Part shown: piece after piece, positions 35,542 through 43,236 of the stretch
Numbering within the stretch: the stretch's first letter is position 1
Layout of the letters: every line of letters starts with the position of its first letter
Source: Aquibacillus koreensis
Lineage (GTDB): Bacteria; Bacillota; Bacilli; Bacillales; Amphibacillaceae
Assembly: GCF_025154055.1 (NCBI RefSeq)
Contig: NZ_JAOALK010000055.1
Span: 1-64,000, forward strand
Reading direction: 5' to 3'
DNA length: 64,000 bases
Program-made: the position numbers and the translations under genes
Notes under the pieces: model-generated
Told to the model about the DNA's origin: nothing
Database searches by the model: none
The model's input: only the letters and a program-made list of their open reading frames with translations

Positions 35542-36333
35542 TTGGATTTAGGTTTAAAGGGTAAATCGATAATTGTAACAGCGGCAAGTAAAGGACTTGG
35601 GAAAGCAACTGCATTAGAATATGCCAGAGAAGGCGCGCACGTGTTAATTGCTAGTCGCGATGAAACACAACTACAGCAAACAGTGGAAGAGATTAAACAA
35701 GAATCAGAAAACCCAAACATACAGTATATCGTGTGCGATGTGAAAAAACCTACAGACATCCAGCAAATGGTACAAGCTGCAGTCGACTGGAATGGAACTG
35801 TTGATGTACTAATCAATAATGCGGGTGGACCTCCAGCAGGGACATTTGATCAATTTTCTGACGAGGATTGGCAACATGCCTTTGAGCTCAATTTACTTAG
35901 TGTTATTCGGTCCGTTCGTGAAGTTTTGCCGTACATGAAAAAGCAAGGACATGGCCATATCGTAACCATTGCATCGTCTTCCATTAAACAGTCTTTAGAT
36001 AATTTGCTTCTTTCTAATGTATTTCGTCCAGGGATTTTAGGACTGGCAAAAAGCTTATCACAAGAGCTTTCACAATATAATATTTTCATTAACACGGTTG
36101 GACCTGGCATGATTAAGACGGACCGCATCATTGATATAAACAAACAAAAAGCAAAAGAAACAGGTACAACATTAGAAGAAATGATGGGACAAGCGGAACA
36201 AACGATTCCTATTGGCCGTCTTGGAGAGCCAGACGAGTTTGCAAAAGCCGTTGTTTTTCTAGGATCGAACGCGAATACGTATATCACAGGACAAGCGTTA
36301 ATCGTCGATGGTGGATTAGTCAAAGCACTTTAA
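35542..36333 (+). CDS. Atypical SDR-family oxidoreductase
   Basis: A 263-residue Rossmann-fold short-chain dehydrogenase. The cofactor motif (TAASKGLG, residues 13-20), the NNAG block (92-95) and the Ser region (ASSS, 144-147) are present. The catalytic YxxxK is replaced by S158-NVF-R162 (SNVFR), so the usual Tyr and Lys are both absent. Some SDR subfamilies carry such an SNxxR variant; their activity is unclear. The TTG start is supported by the SD AAGGAGAGG 6 nt upstream. It is followed by a Gfo/Idh/MocA gene with its own SD. Confidence 0.85.
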   Translation: MDLGLKGKSIIVTAASKGLGKATALEYAREGAHVLIASRDETQLQQTVEEIKQESENPNIQYIVCDVKKPTDIQQMVQAAVDWNGTVDVLINNAGGPPAGTFDQFSDEDWQHAFELNLLSVIRSVREVLPYMKKQGHGHIVTIASSSIKQSLDNLLLSNVFRPGILGLAKSLSQELSQYNIFINTVGPGMIKTDRIIDINKQKAKETGTTLEEMMGQAEQTIPIGRLGEPDEFAKAVVFLGSNANTYITGQALIVDGGLVKAL

Positions 36334-36427
36334 GCGTTCTTTCTGTAATTGCTAGTTAAAATAATGTAATATGAAAATGAAAGCGGTCATCATTTTCTAT
36401 CCAATATATTTTAAGGTGGGATAACCA

Positions 36428-37420
36428 ATGAAACAAGTAAAATGGGGAATTTTAAGTACAGCAGATATTGGTAGACAACAAGTGATACCAGCAATACAAC
36501 GTTCAAATAATGGAGAAGTAGTCGCAGTTGCTAGCCGTGGTGAAAAGGCGAGACAGTTTGCACAGGAATTAAATATTCCGAAAGCATACACAAACTATGA
36601 AGAGTTATTAAACGATCCAGACATTGATGCAGTGTATATTCCACTACCAAATAGTCTTCATAAACATTGGGTAATTGAAGCTACGAAGCAAGGGAAGCAC
36701 GTATTATGTGAAAAGCCTGCAGCACTTGATTTTGAAGAATTGAATGACATGATAGATGCAGCCAACTCCCATGGCGTTAACTTCATGGAAGCATTTATGT
36801 ATCAGTACCATCCACAACATGAAAAAGTAAAAGAAGTAATCGCGTCAGGTGCGATCGGTGATGTAACATTACTACAAGCTAGTTTCTCCTTCTTATTAAA
36901 TGATGGGAACAACATTCGATTAAACCCGGATCTTGGTGGAGGAGCATTGTATGATGTTGGTTGCTATACGATACATTCGCTTTGCTACATATTAGATCAA
37001 CAGCCTAACCATCTATTTGCTAGTGCAAAGATTCATCCTGAGTTTAAGGTTGATACAACAGTTGCAGGAACATTATCGTTTGATAATGGCGTACAAGCAA
37101 ACTTCGATTGTAGCTTTGATTCTACGTTCAGACAAAAGTATCAGGTAGTTGGATCGGAAGGAATCATTGAAGTGTTCGGTCCATACAGACCAGATGTGAC
37201 TGAAACAGGTTCCGGTCTTGTTCGCGTGACAAAATCGAATGGGGAAGTAGAGGAGTTCAATATTGAAGCTGATCAATATAAACTTCAGGTAGAAGACTTT
37301 GCTGACGCAATCATCGAAAACAGACAGCCGAAATATAATAGTGAAAAAATGATTAATAACATGAAAGTATTGGATGCTGTTTTCAAGTCGATTGAATCAG
37401 GAAACCGCATTACTTTATAA
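36428..37420 (+). CDS. Gfo/Idh/MocA-family oxidoreductase
   Basis: A 330-residue NAD(P)-dependent sugar or inositol dehydrogenase-like protein with an N-terminal Rossmann domain (KWGILSTADIGRQQVIPAI) and the family EKP motif (VLCEKPAAL, about residues 94-102), then a C-terminal alpha/beta substrate domain. The substrate cannot be told from sequence; relatives act on xylose, trihydroxycyclohexane and similar polyols. SD AAGGTGGG. A palindromic repeat (copy E) follows. Confidence 0.88.
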   Translation: MKQVKWGILSTADIGRQQVIPAIQRSNNGEVVAVASRGEKARQFAQELNIPKAYTNYEELLNDPDIDAVYIPLPNSLHKHWVIEATKQGKHVLCEKPAALDFEELNDMIDAANSHGVNFMEAFMYQYHPQHEKVKEVIASGAIGDVTLLQASFSFLLNDGNNIRLNPDLGGGALYDVGCYTIHSLCYILDQQPNHLFASAKIHPEFKVDTTVAGTLSFDNGVQANFDCSFDSTFRQKYQVVGSEGIIEVFGPYRPDVTETGSGLVRVTKSNGEVEEFNIEADQYKLQVEDFADAIIENRQPKYNSEKMINNMKVLDAVFKSIESGNRITL

Positions 37421-37485
37421 ATAGGCGAAAATAAGCTGGTACAAAAGCGTTCGAACTAATTCAAAATTGAACGTATGTGTAACCA

Positions 37486-37605
37486 CCGCTCCTGAAATAT
37501 ACTTCGCTTTCCGCGGGAAGCCGCTGAGCCTCCTCGCGCTTCGCACTGCGGGGTCTCACCTATGGCTTTTTCATCCCGCAGGAGTCTACGTATATTTCAT
37601 CCGCT
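37486..37605. repeat. Dispersed palindromic repeat, copy E
   Basis: Arms TGAAATATAC (37493) and GTATATTTCA (37590) perfectly complementary; core CTTTCCGCGGG ... CCCGCAGGAGTC as in the other copies, with a different inner segment. Confidence 0.75.
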
Positions 37606-37700
37606 AAAGTATAACTTGTTCGGATTTTTAGTTAGCTACTTTAGTTATGTCCCTGCTTCTTTTTTTATACGAAATGGTCAGGTCCAATTCTGAAGTCAAC

Positions 37701-37740
37701 AAAAAAGGCATCCCATTCAATGAATGGAATGCCTTTTCTC
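37701..37740 (-). terminator. Terminator of the penicillin-binding protein gene
   Basis: On the minus strand, AAAAGGCATTCCATTCA pairs with TGAATGGGATGCC (one G-T pair), followed by TTTTTT. It begins at the stop codon. Confidence 0.8.
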
Positions 37741-39776
37741 TATCTAATTTCTCTAAAAATATCCGCTACTTTATTCACAACATATCCACTACCACCAGAT
37801 TTTTCTTCTACATGCTCAACCATCATTGCAATGATGATATCCTCTTGTTCTGGATAGGAGACAAACCAGCCATTCTCTTGACCATCTTCATCTTGAGAGG
37901 ACTTCAACTCGGATGTCCCCGTTTTACCTGATAGTTTAATATCTTCCATATTAGCACCACGTGCCGTTCCATTTGATGCCGCAACGACTTGTCGCAGCGC
38001 ATCCTTAATGACTTGGACATTTTCACTCGATACGATATTGTCTTTCCATACCTGTCCGTTATCTTCTTTTGAATCCAAAATAGGCTTAATCATCTTTCCG
38101 TCATTCAAAAAAGGTGTATAGGCTGTTGCTAAGTGTAAAGCGCTCATTTCCATTTCTCCTTGCCCATAGCCACTATCGGCAAGCAATATTTCTCTGCTAA
38201 GACTGCCATCTGAAGAGATTTGGCTTTGCTCAATTGGATACGTAAATGGAAATTCTTCGCCAAGTCCAAAAGTTTTTAATCCGTTGACGAATGCTTCATC
38301 GCCTAATTCTATTGCTTTTCTAGCAAAGAATATATTGTCAGATCGGATAAGTGCATCTGTTACATCAACTGGTCCGGATGATTCGGATACCCTTCTTACT
38401 TGATAGTTCCCCCAGCCATCTTTCGACCAAGTTAATCCATCAATGTCGATCCCTTCACCAGGGACAATCGCACCGGCTTCTAACCCGATCGCACTTGTGA
38501 TTGGTTTGATCGTGGAGCCAGGTGAGAAGTTTGCTGCGAATCGATTAATCAATGGCGTCTGTGGATCATTTTGCAGTTCCTCCCAAGCTGTTTGACTAAT
38601 ACCATAAGTGATTTGATTCGGATCAAAAGCAGGACTACTAACTAATGCCAGCACCTCACCAGATTTTGGATCAATGGCAGCTGCCGTTCCTGCATCATCT
38701 TGATAAGCCGTATAGATTGATCGCTGGATATCGGCATCAATCGTAAGTGTGATATTTTCACCATGCTCTACAGGTTTTTCAGCTAGTAGAACATCATCCT
38801 TACCTTCATTTCGAACGAGTATTTTTAATCCCTTTTGACCTTTTAAGCGTTCTTCATAAAGTTGTTCTAACCCTCTTTTACCAATCAGGTCATTTTGGGA
38901 ATACACGTCAGGATCACGATCTTCTAATTCTTCAGCTGTAATCTTTCCAATATATCCAACGAGGTGTGCTGCCGCTTTTCCTAACGGGTACAATCTGCCT
39001 GTCGTATCTTGCTTGTAGACAGGCTCAAAAGCGAATAACTGTTCAAGCAGTTCTTTATTAGAAGTTGGGACTTTTTTCAATGGAACAAATGTATCATCCT
39101 TCACCCAACTAGCACCTAAGGCGTTATCAATTGCCGCCACATCCATTTCGAGAAGCTCCGCAATCTTTTGTTTTGTTTCGTCACCGTTTTCCCCAAACTC
39201 GCCAGGGACAACACCAATCTGATAAATGACTTCATTCACGGCTAGGCCATTATGTTTTTGATCAAATATTTGACCGCGTGCTGGAGTTGTTGTTTCGAAC
39301 ACAATGTCTCCACCATCTTTTAATTCTGGGAATATAAAACCTGGATCCCATTCAACATACCAATTTTTTTGTTCTTCTTTTTCCAGTTGCACTAACGTTA
39401 TATCTGATTCAAAAGAAATAGGACCTGCTACAGTATCCATCTCCACCTGCAACGGGAAAGTTGCTGTAGGTATTGCTTCTTCGGTGTCATTTGTTTCTTC
39501 CTCCTGATCTTCTTCTGTAGGAACTTCAAAAGATACAGTCAGATTATTTACGTCAAGATCTTGATAGATTTTTTGATAACGATCGACGTAGTCCTCGGTT
39601 CCATATGTCGTTTTTGTTTCATCTGCTAACATATCGTACATGTCGGAGAAACTTTGCTCATTCCACTTGGTTACATAATCATCTAATCTTTCTTCTGGTG
39701 TTACTTCTTCTTCGTCTGAACATGCAGCTAATACGAAAACTAATATAAAAGTCGATATTGCTATGTACTTACGCAA
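37740..39776 (-). CDS. pbpC: Class B penicillin-binding protein, PbpC/MecA-like
   Basis: A 678-residue lipoprotein-type transpeptidase with the lipobox VLAAC (Cys19). An NTF2-like MecA N-terminal domain (about 25-145) and a PBP dimerisation region are followed by the penicillin-binding domain with SxxK at Ser421 (PGSTIKP), SDN (IRSDNIFF) and KTGT at Lys618. Architecture matches B. subtilis PBP3 (PbpC) and staphylococcal PBP2a, enzymes with naturally low beta-lactam affinity. It cross-links peptidoglycan outside the membrane. TTG start with AAGGGGG upstream. Single-gene unit with its own terminator. Confidence 0.9.
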   Translation of the reverse strand: MRKYIAISTFILVFVLAACSDEEEVTPEERLDDYVTKWNEQSFSDMYDMLADETKTTYGTEDYVDRYQKIYQDLDVNNLTVSFEVPTEEDQEEETNDTEEAIPTATFPLQVEMDTVAGPISFESDITLVQLEKEEQKNWYVEWDPGFIFPELKDGGDIVFETTTPARGQIFDQKHNGLAVNEVIYQIGVVPGEFGENGDETKQKIAELLEMDVAAIDNALGASWVKDDTFVPLKKVPTSNKELLEQLFAFEPVYKQDTTGRLYPLGKAAAHLVGYIGKITAEELEDRDPDVYSQNDLIGKRGLEQLYEERLKGQKGLKILVRNEGKDDVLLAEKPVEHGENITLTIDADIQRSIYTAYQDDAGTAAAIDPKSGEVLALVSSPAFDPNQITYGISQTAWEELQNDPQTPLINRFAANFSPGSTIKPITSAIGLEAGAIVPGEGIDIDGLTWSKDGWGNYQVRRVSESSGPVDVTDALIRSDNIFFARKAIELGDEAFVNGLKTFGLGEEFPFTYPIEQSQISSDGSLSREILLADSGYGQGEMEMSALHLATAYTPFLNDGKMIKPILDSKEDNGQVWKDNIVSSENVQVIKDALRQVVAASNGTARGANMEDIKLSGKTGTSELKSSQDEDGQENGWFVSYPEQEDIIIAMMVEHVEEKSGGSGYVVNKVADIFREIR

Positions 39777-39896
39777 AAGCCCAACCCCCTTGGTAAAAGA
39801 TTGATTTATTTACCATCATCATATCATATACAAGCAAGTTCACGTATATGTTTGTTTCCTATTATTGGAATAAAATTAATGAATTGTGTTCCAATC

Positions 39897-39930
39897 AAAA
39901 AAGCCACTCTATCTCCAGAGTGGCTTTCCC
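39897..39930 (-). terminator. Terminator of the LytR-CpsA-Psr gene
   Basis: On the minus strand, AAAGCCACTCT pairs with AGAGTGGCTTT with a 6-nt loop, followed by TTTG. Confidence 0.8.
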
Positions 39931-39932
39931 AA

Positions 39933-40871
39933 TTACTTTGCTTCCATATGCGTTTTTATTTCCGTTTGAATGCGATCCCACTCTGCATCAGGAACAACGT
40001 AATACCAAATGCGACCAATGGTACTGCCACTTCCTTCTATCTGGATATTATTAACGTTTTTTCTTGTTTGTCTATAGTCAGAGAATAACGTCTGCAGGTT
40101 ATCCATCTCTAAATTTGTTTTCACATTACCACCAAGAATATCAAGAATATTTCCAACCTTTGTCACGCTAGAGAAGTCTGCAGCCTCATCAATTGCAGCC
40201 TGGATTACTTGTCGTTGTCGATCATTTCTGCCAAAATCACCACGTGGATCCTGCTTACGCATACGCGTGTACTTTAAAGCTTGCTCCCCGTTTAAACGGA
40301 TATTCCCTTCAGCAAATGATTCACCGTCTTGATCAAAGGCAAAGCTGTTATTAACGGTAACGCCGCCAATTGCATCGACACCTTGAATGAAGCCTTCCAT
40401 GTTAATTTTGGAATAAAAATGAATCGGCACATCTAATACTTGCTCTACCGTATTTAATGTTAAGTCTGATCCACCAAAAGCATAGGCATGATTAATTTTG
40501 TCCATTCCACGACCAGGAATATCTACATACGTATCACGTGGAATACTCATCATTATCATGGAATCGGTCCTTGGATTTAATGACATGAATACCATCGTGT
40601 CTGAACGACCTTTGTCTGTTGACCTTTCATCCACACCTAACAACAAGATATTAAACGATTCCTTGGATTTGAAAACATTATCCATTTCTTTTTGTCTTTC
40701 CATATCCCGTGACAGTGGCTCATGCATCGCTTCCACTGCATTATCGAGCTGGGTATATACATAAACACCGTAACCTATTCCGAGAAGGAGTAAAGTTAAT
40801 ATAATTCCGCCAATCCAATAGAGCACCTTGCGTTTTTTACTTATTTTCTTTTTTTCGATTCTACTAGGCAT
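39933..40871 (-). CDS. LytR-CpsA-Psr family wall-polymer ligase
   Basis: A 312-residue membrane-anchored LCP protein that attaches teichoic acid or another undecaprenyl-linked polymer to peptidoglycan. A basic N-terminus and one membrane segment (about residues 17-40) precede the LCP catalytic domain with SDTMVFMSLNP, MSIPRDTYVDI, KINHAYAFGG and the Arg-rich YTRMRKQDPRGDFGRNDRQRQ block. ATG 40871 is 8 nt after AAAGGAAG; an in-frame ATG two codons earlier is too close to the SD. It resembles B. subtilis TagU/LytR. Confidence 0.88.
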   Translation of the reverse strand: MPSRIEKKKISKKRKVLYWIGGIILTLLLLGIGYGVYVYTQLDNAVEAMHEPLSRDMERQKEMDNVFKSKESFNILLLGVDERSTDKGRSDTMVFMSLNPRTDSMIMMSIPRDTYVDIPGRGMDKINHAYAFGGSDLTLNTVEQVLDVPIHFYSKINMEGFIQGVDAIGGVTVNNSFAFDQDGESFAEGNIRLNGEQALKYTRMRKQDPRGDFGRNDRQRQVIQAAIDEAADFSSVTKVGNILDILGGNVKTNLEMDNLQTLFSDYRQTRKNVNNIQIEGSGSTIGRIWYYVVPDAEWDRIQTEIKTHMEAK

Positions 40872-41020
40872 AGCCATTCTTCCTTTACAATCAAATTGAA
40901 AAACATATCACGTAATTATATGTGACAACAAGACATTCGTCTATATACTTTTTGTCAAAAAGCGCACATTATGAGTTTTTCTAAAAATAGTGACGAAATA
41001 TGTGGCATAAAAGTTACAAA

Positions 41021-41055
41021 AAAAATCGAGACATGGTTATCCATGACTCGAGATT
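41021..41055 (-). terminator. Terminator of the sortase gene
   Basis: AATCGAG-CATGG pairs with CCATG-CTCGAGATT; on the minus strand it is followed by eight Ts. Confidence 0.8.
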
Positions 41056-41059
41056 AAAT

Positions 41060-41644
41060 TTATTCTGTATCAATTGGTTTTGCATAAATAATATAACGAT
41101 CAGGTGCATTCCCGACGTACGAAAATGGATAGCAGGTGGTGATGACCAATTCTTCATCTGGAGCGGTTGATTTTATAATGGTTCGGTCATCTGCATCCAC
41201 AATTTTTGAGCTTACCATTTCATACGTAAAGTCACCATAAGGCAGTCTCATGACAAAAGTATCGCCGACTTTGAGATCGCCTAACGAGCGAAACACCGTA
41301 TCTCTATGGCCTGACAAGACAATTTGATCCTGTTGCCTTGGATATGCTGAGCCTTTGTAATGCCCAACCCCTTTTTCTAAATCATCCGGATCTGTACCTT
41401 CTACAATTGGTAATTCCGCATCAATGCTAGGAATTTCAAGAATACCAACCGTATCCCCTGTATCAGGAAAAAAGTCTTCAGGAGCTATCTTTGATTTTTC
41501 AAGATTACTTTGGTCAGCATTTACTAGTTCTCGTGCTTCCATTAAGCTTTCTTTCTCTGCTGCCTTCGTCTTCATGATTTCGTATCCACCATAAGCTAAT
41601 AAGGCAAGTCCTGCGATCATAAATAAAATTGCTATTTTCTTCAT
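41060..41644 (-). CDS. Class D sortase
   Basis: A 194-residue membrane-anchored transpeptidase (N-terminal anchor, residues 5-22) that joins surface proteins to the cell wall. The catalytic triad is visible: His113 (SGHRDT), Cys171 (TTCYPF) and Arg183 (PDRYIIY). The GILEIPSIDAELPIVEGT and GHYKGSAYP blocks place it with B. subtilis YhcS-type class D enzymes, which prefer LPxTA-like signals. The only clear substrate in the window is the GH43 protein ending in LPSTA. SD TAGGAG. It is monocistronic. Confidence 0.9.
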   Translation of the reverse strand: MKKIAILFMIAGLALLAYGGYEIMKTKAAEKESLMEARELVNADQSNLEKSKIAPEDFFPDTGDTVGILEIPSIDAELPIVEGTDPDDLEKGVGHYKGSAYPRQQDQIVLSGHRDTVFRSLGDLKVGDTFVMRLPYGDFTYEMVSSKIVDADDRTIIKSTAPDEELVITTCYPFSYVGNAPDRYIIYAKPIDTE

Positions 41645-41802
41645 CCAATCGCTCCTAAAAAAATCATTTATATTCCTATTATACTAATAAATATGTAAGC
41701 GTATCAATCTATAACTAAGCAGTTTTAAAAAGATTGTTATTGTTGACTGAAATTCCAAAACTGTGCAGTACGCATCATAGTCTTAAAAGTAAAGTGTTGT
41801 AA

Positions 41803-41931
41803 CGCCGTTCCGGCAGAATACTTCGCTTTCCGCGGGCACGGCCTCAGCCTCCTCAGAAGCAAAGTGCGCTTCTTCCGGGGTCTTCACCTCGCGCTGTTCC
41901 CGCAGGAGTCTCCGCATTCTGCCTCCACTGT
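41803..41931. repeat. Dispersed palindromic repeat, copy F
   Basis: Arms GGCAGAATAC (41812) and GCATTCTGCC (41914) with one mismatch; core CCGCGGGCACGGCC ... GCGCTGTTCCCGCAGGAG; flanks as in copy C. Confidence 0.8.
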
Positions 41932-42087
41932 TTAGGCTTTCTGGTTATTGATTCTTTTAGACTTATTTTTGCATCTGTTTTTCGCAGAAAAGTAATACTT
42001 CTGGGAATTACTTGAAAAAGGAAATTTAGAAAGTGTAATTATATTACTAGATTAGCGCTTGAAATTTATCATTATCTTTGAGTAGTT

Positions 42088-42281
42088 ACTAGCGGATCGA
42101 GTTAAATTGGCGACACTCCAGCAGGAATAGCGCGGGCTGAAGATCCACTCAGAAGTGCACTTTCTTCTGAGTTAGCTGAAGCCGTGCCTGCAAGAGGAAT
42201 CTGAACTTAGAAAAATCAGGGTTCTGGGATTTTTCGTGATTCCTCCTCGGAAAGGGAGCCAATTTCACTCGAGGAGCGGGT
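42088..42281. repeat. Dispersed palindromic repeat, copy G (with extra inner hairpin)
   Basis: Same arms as copy A in reverse orientation: CGAGTTAAATTGGC (42098) and GCCAATTTCACTCG (42258), one mismatch. About 60 bp of extra sequence within it (42193-42250) can form its own hairpin (GAGGAAT...AGAAAAATC / GATTTTTC...ATTCCTC). Copies F and G account for most of the 41645-42525 gap. Confidence 0.75.
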
Positions 42282-42525
42282 GCGTTAGTTATGTTGCATT
42301 TTACAACAAATCTGAATTATAGAGTGTGACATTGTTTATGAATTACTATAAAATTAATGATTAATTCAGGAATATGTTCAATATATTGACATAAATTTTT
42401 ATTAGAACAAAAGATATGGTAGAGACTATTCTGAAAAATCAAAATTAGAAGTTATTCGACAAAACAAGTCACACACAACACCATATCTATAGTATAGAAT
42501 AGACTTATATAAAATAAAATAATTG

Positions 42526-42619
42526 CTTCTTCAGTAAAAGGGCAAACTTATTGAAAAATAAGGACGCAAAGTAACAGGTCTAAAGCGTGATGCAATGATG
42601 GCTGTGCTGCCTGAAAGAG
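42526..42619 (+). ncRNA. c-di-GMP-I (GEMM) riboswitch upstream of sinI
   Basis: The conserved GEMM-I core is present in order: GGCAAAC (42541), a 6-bp stem CTTATT/AATAAG closed by a GAAA tetraloop (42547-42562), GGACGCAAAG (42562-42571) and GGTCTAAA (42577-42584), then a second helical region ending GGC ... GCC. A closing stem CTTCTTCAG (42526) / CTGAAAGAG (42611) bounds it. It lies 18 nt upstream of the sinI start. The 5' strand CTTCTTC is also complementary to the sinI SD region GAGGAAG (42627-42633), suggesting translational control. Ligand identity is from the known family; the switching logic is inference. Confidence 0.9.
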
Positions 42620-42637
42620 TGTGTAGGAGGAAGTCTT

Positions 42638-42766
42638 ATGCAACAAATTCTTCATAAGAGCCTTTTAGACAATGAATGGGTAGAGTTGATGGAAGAAGCA
42701 CAAATGATCGGTTTGACGGTTGAAGACGTGCGGCAGTTTATTTCAGCCAATAGTGAACGAAAATAA
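42638..42766 (+). CDS. sinI: SinI, antagonist of SinR
   Basis: A 42-residue protein. The block DNEWVELMEEA ... GLTVEDVRQFI matches the SinR-binding helices of B. subtilis SinI (DQEWVELMVEA ... ISPEEIRKYL). It binds SinR and stops it repressing biofilm matrix genes. The SD AGGAGGAAG precedes the ATG. It is immediately downstream of a c-di-GMP-I riboswitch and 80 bp upstream of sinR, in the usual sinI-sinR order. It is shorter at the C-terminus than the B. subtilis protein (57 residues). Confidence 0.92.
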   Translation: MQQILHKSLLDNEWVELMEEAQMIGLTVEDVRQFISANSERK

Positions 42767-42845
42767 AAAAGAGAACAAAATTGTGCTTAATATAGAACCA
42801 TTCTTCATGTTATGATATAATTCATCTTGAAAGAGGTGAATGGCG

Positions 42846-43181
42846 TTGATCGGGGACAAAATTAAAACATTACGCAAAGAAAAAAAGATGTCATTATCAG
42901 AACTTGCAGAACAAGCTGGCGTAGCAAAATCATACTTGAGCTCTATTGAGCGCAATTTGCAATCAAACCCATCCATACAATTTGTTGAAAAGGTTGGTAG
43001 CGTACTTGGCGTATCTGTCAATGAGCTATTAATGAGTGAATCGGACGAGGTGTTAAGACGCCAATTAGATGAGGAATGGCTAAAATTAGCCCAAGACGCC
43101 ATGAACTCTGGAGTATCAAAGCAACAATTTAAAGACTTTCTTGAATTTAACAGATGGAGACAAAAGCAAGTTGATGAATAG
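42846..43181 (+). CDS. sinR: SinR, biofilm/motility master repressor
   Basis: A 111-residue DNA-binding protein, the same length as B. subtilis SinR. The N-terminal helix-turn-helix (SLSELAEQAGVAKSYLSSIERN) is almost identical to SinR, and the C-terminal SinI-like multimerisation segment (QLDEEWLKLAQDAMNSGVSKQQFKDFLEF) is present. I chose TTG 42846, which gives MIGDKIK like MIGQRIK of SinR and has AGAGGTG 7 nt upstream; ATG 42840 is too close to the SD. A TATAAT at 42816 with a weak -35 may give sinR its own promoter. Matrix operons are not in this window. Confidence 0.93.
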   Translation: MIGDKIKTLRKEKKMSLSELAEQAGVAKSYLSSIERNLQSNPSIQFVEKVGSVLGVSVNELLMSESDEVLRRQLDEEWLKLAQDAMNSGVSKQQFKDFLEFNRWRQKQVDE

Positions 43182-43192
43182 AATGCATACAT

Positions 43193-43227
43193 AAACCAGC
43201 AATGCTTGCTAAGCATTGCTGGTTTTT
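43193..43227. terminator. Terminator between sinR and the PAP2 gene
   Basis: A 15-bp stem (AAACCAGCAATGCTT / AAGCATTGCTGGTTT), 3-nt loop, T run; it can serve both converging genes. Confidence 0.85.
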
Positions 43228-43236
43228 AATGGCATT

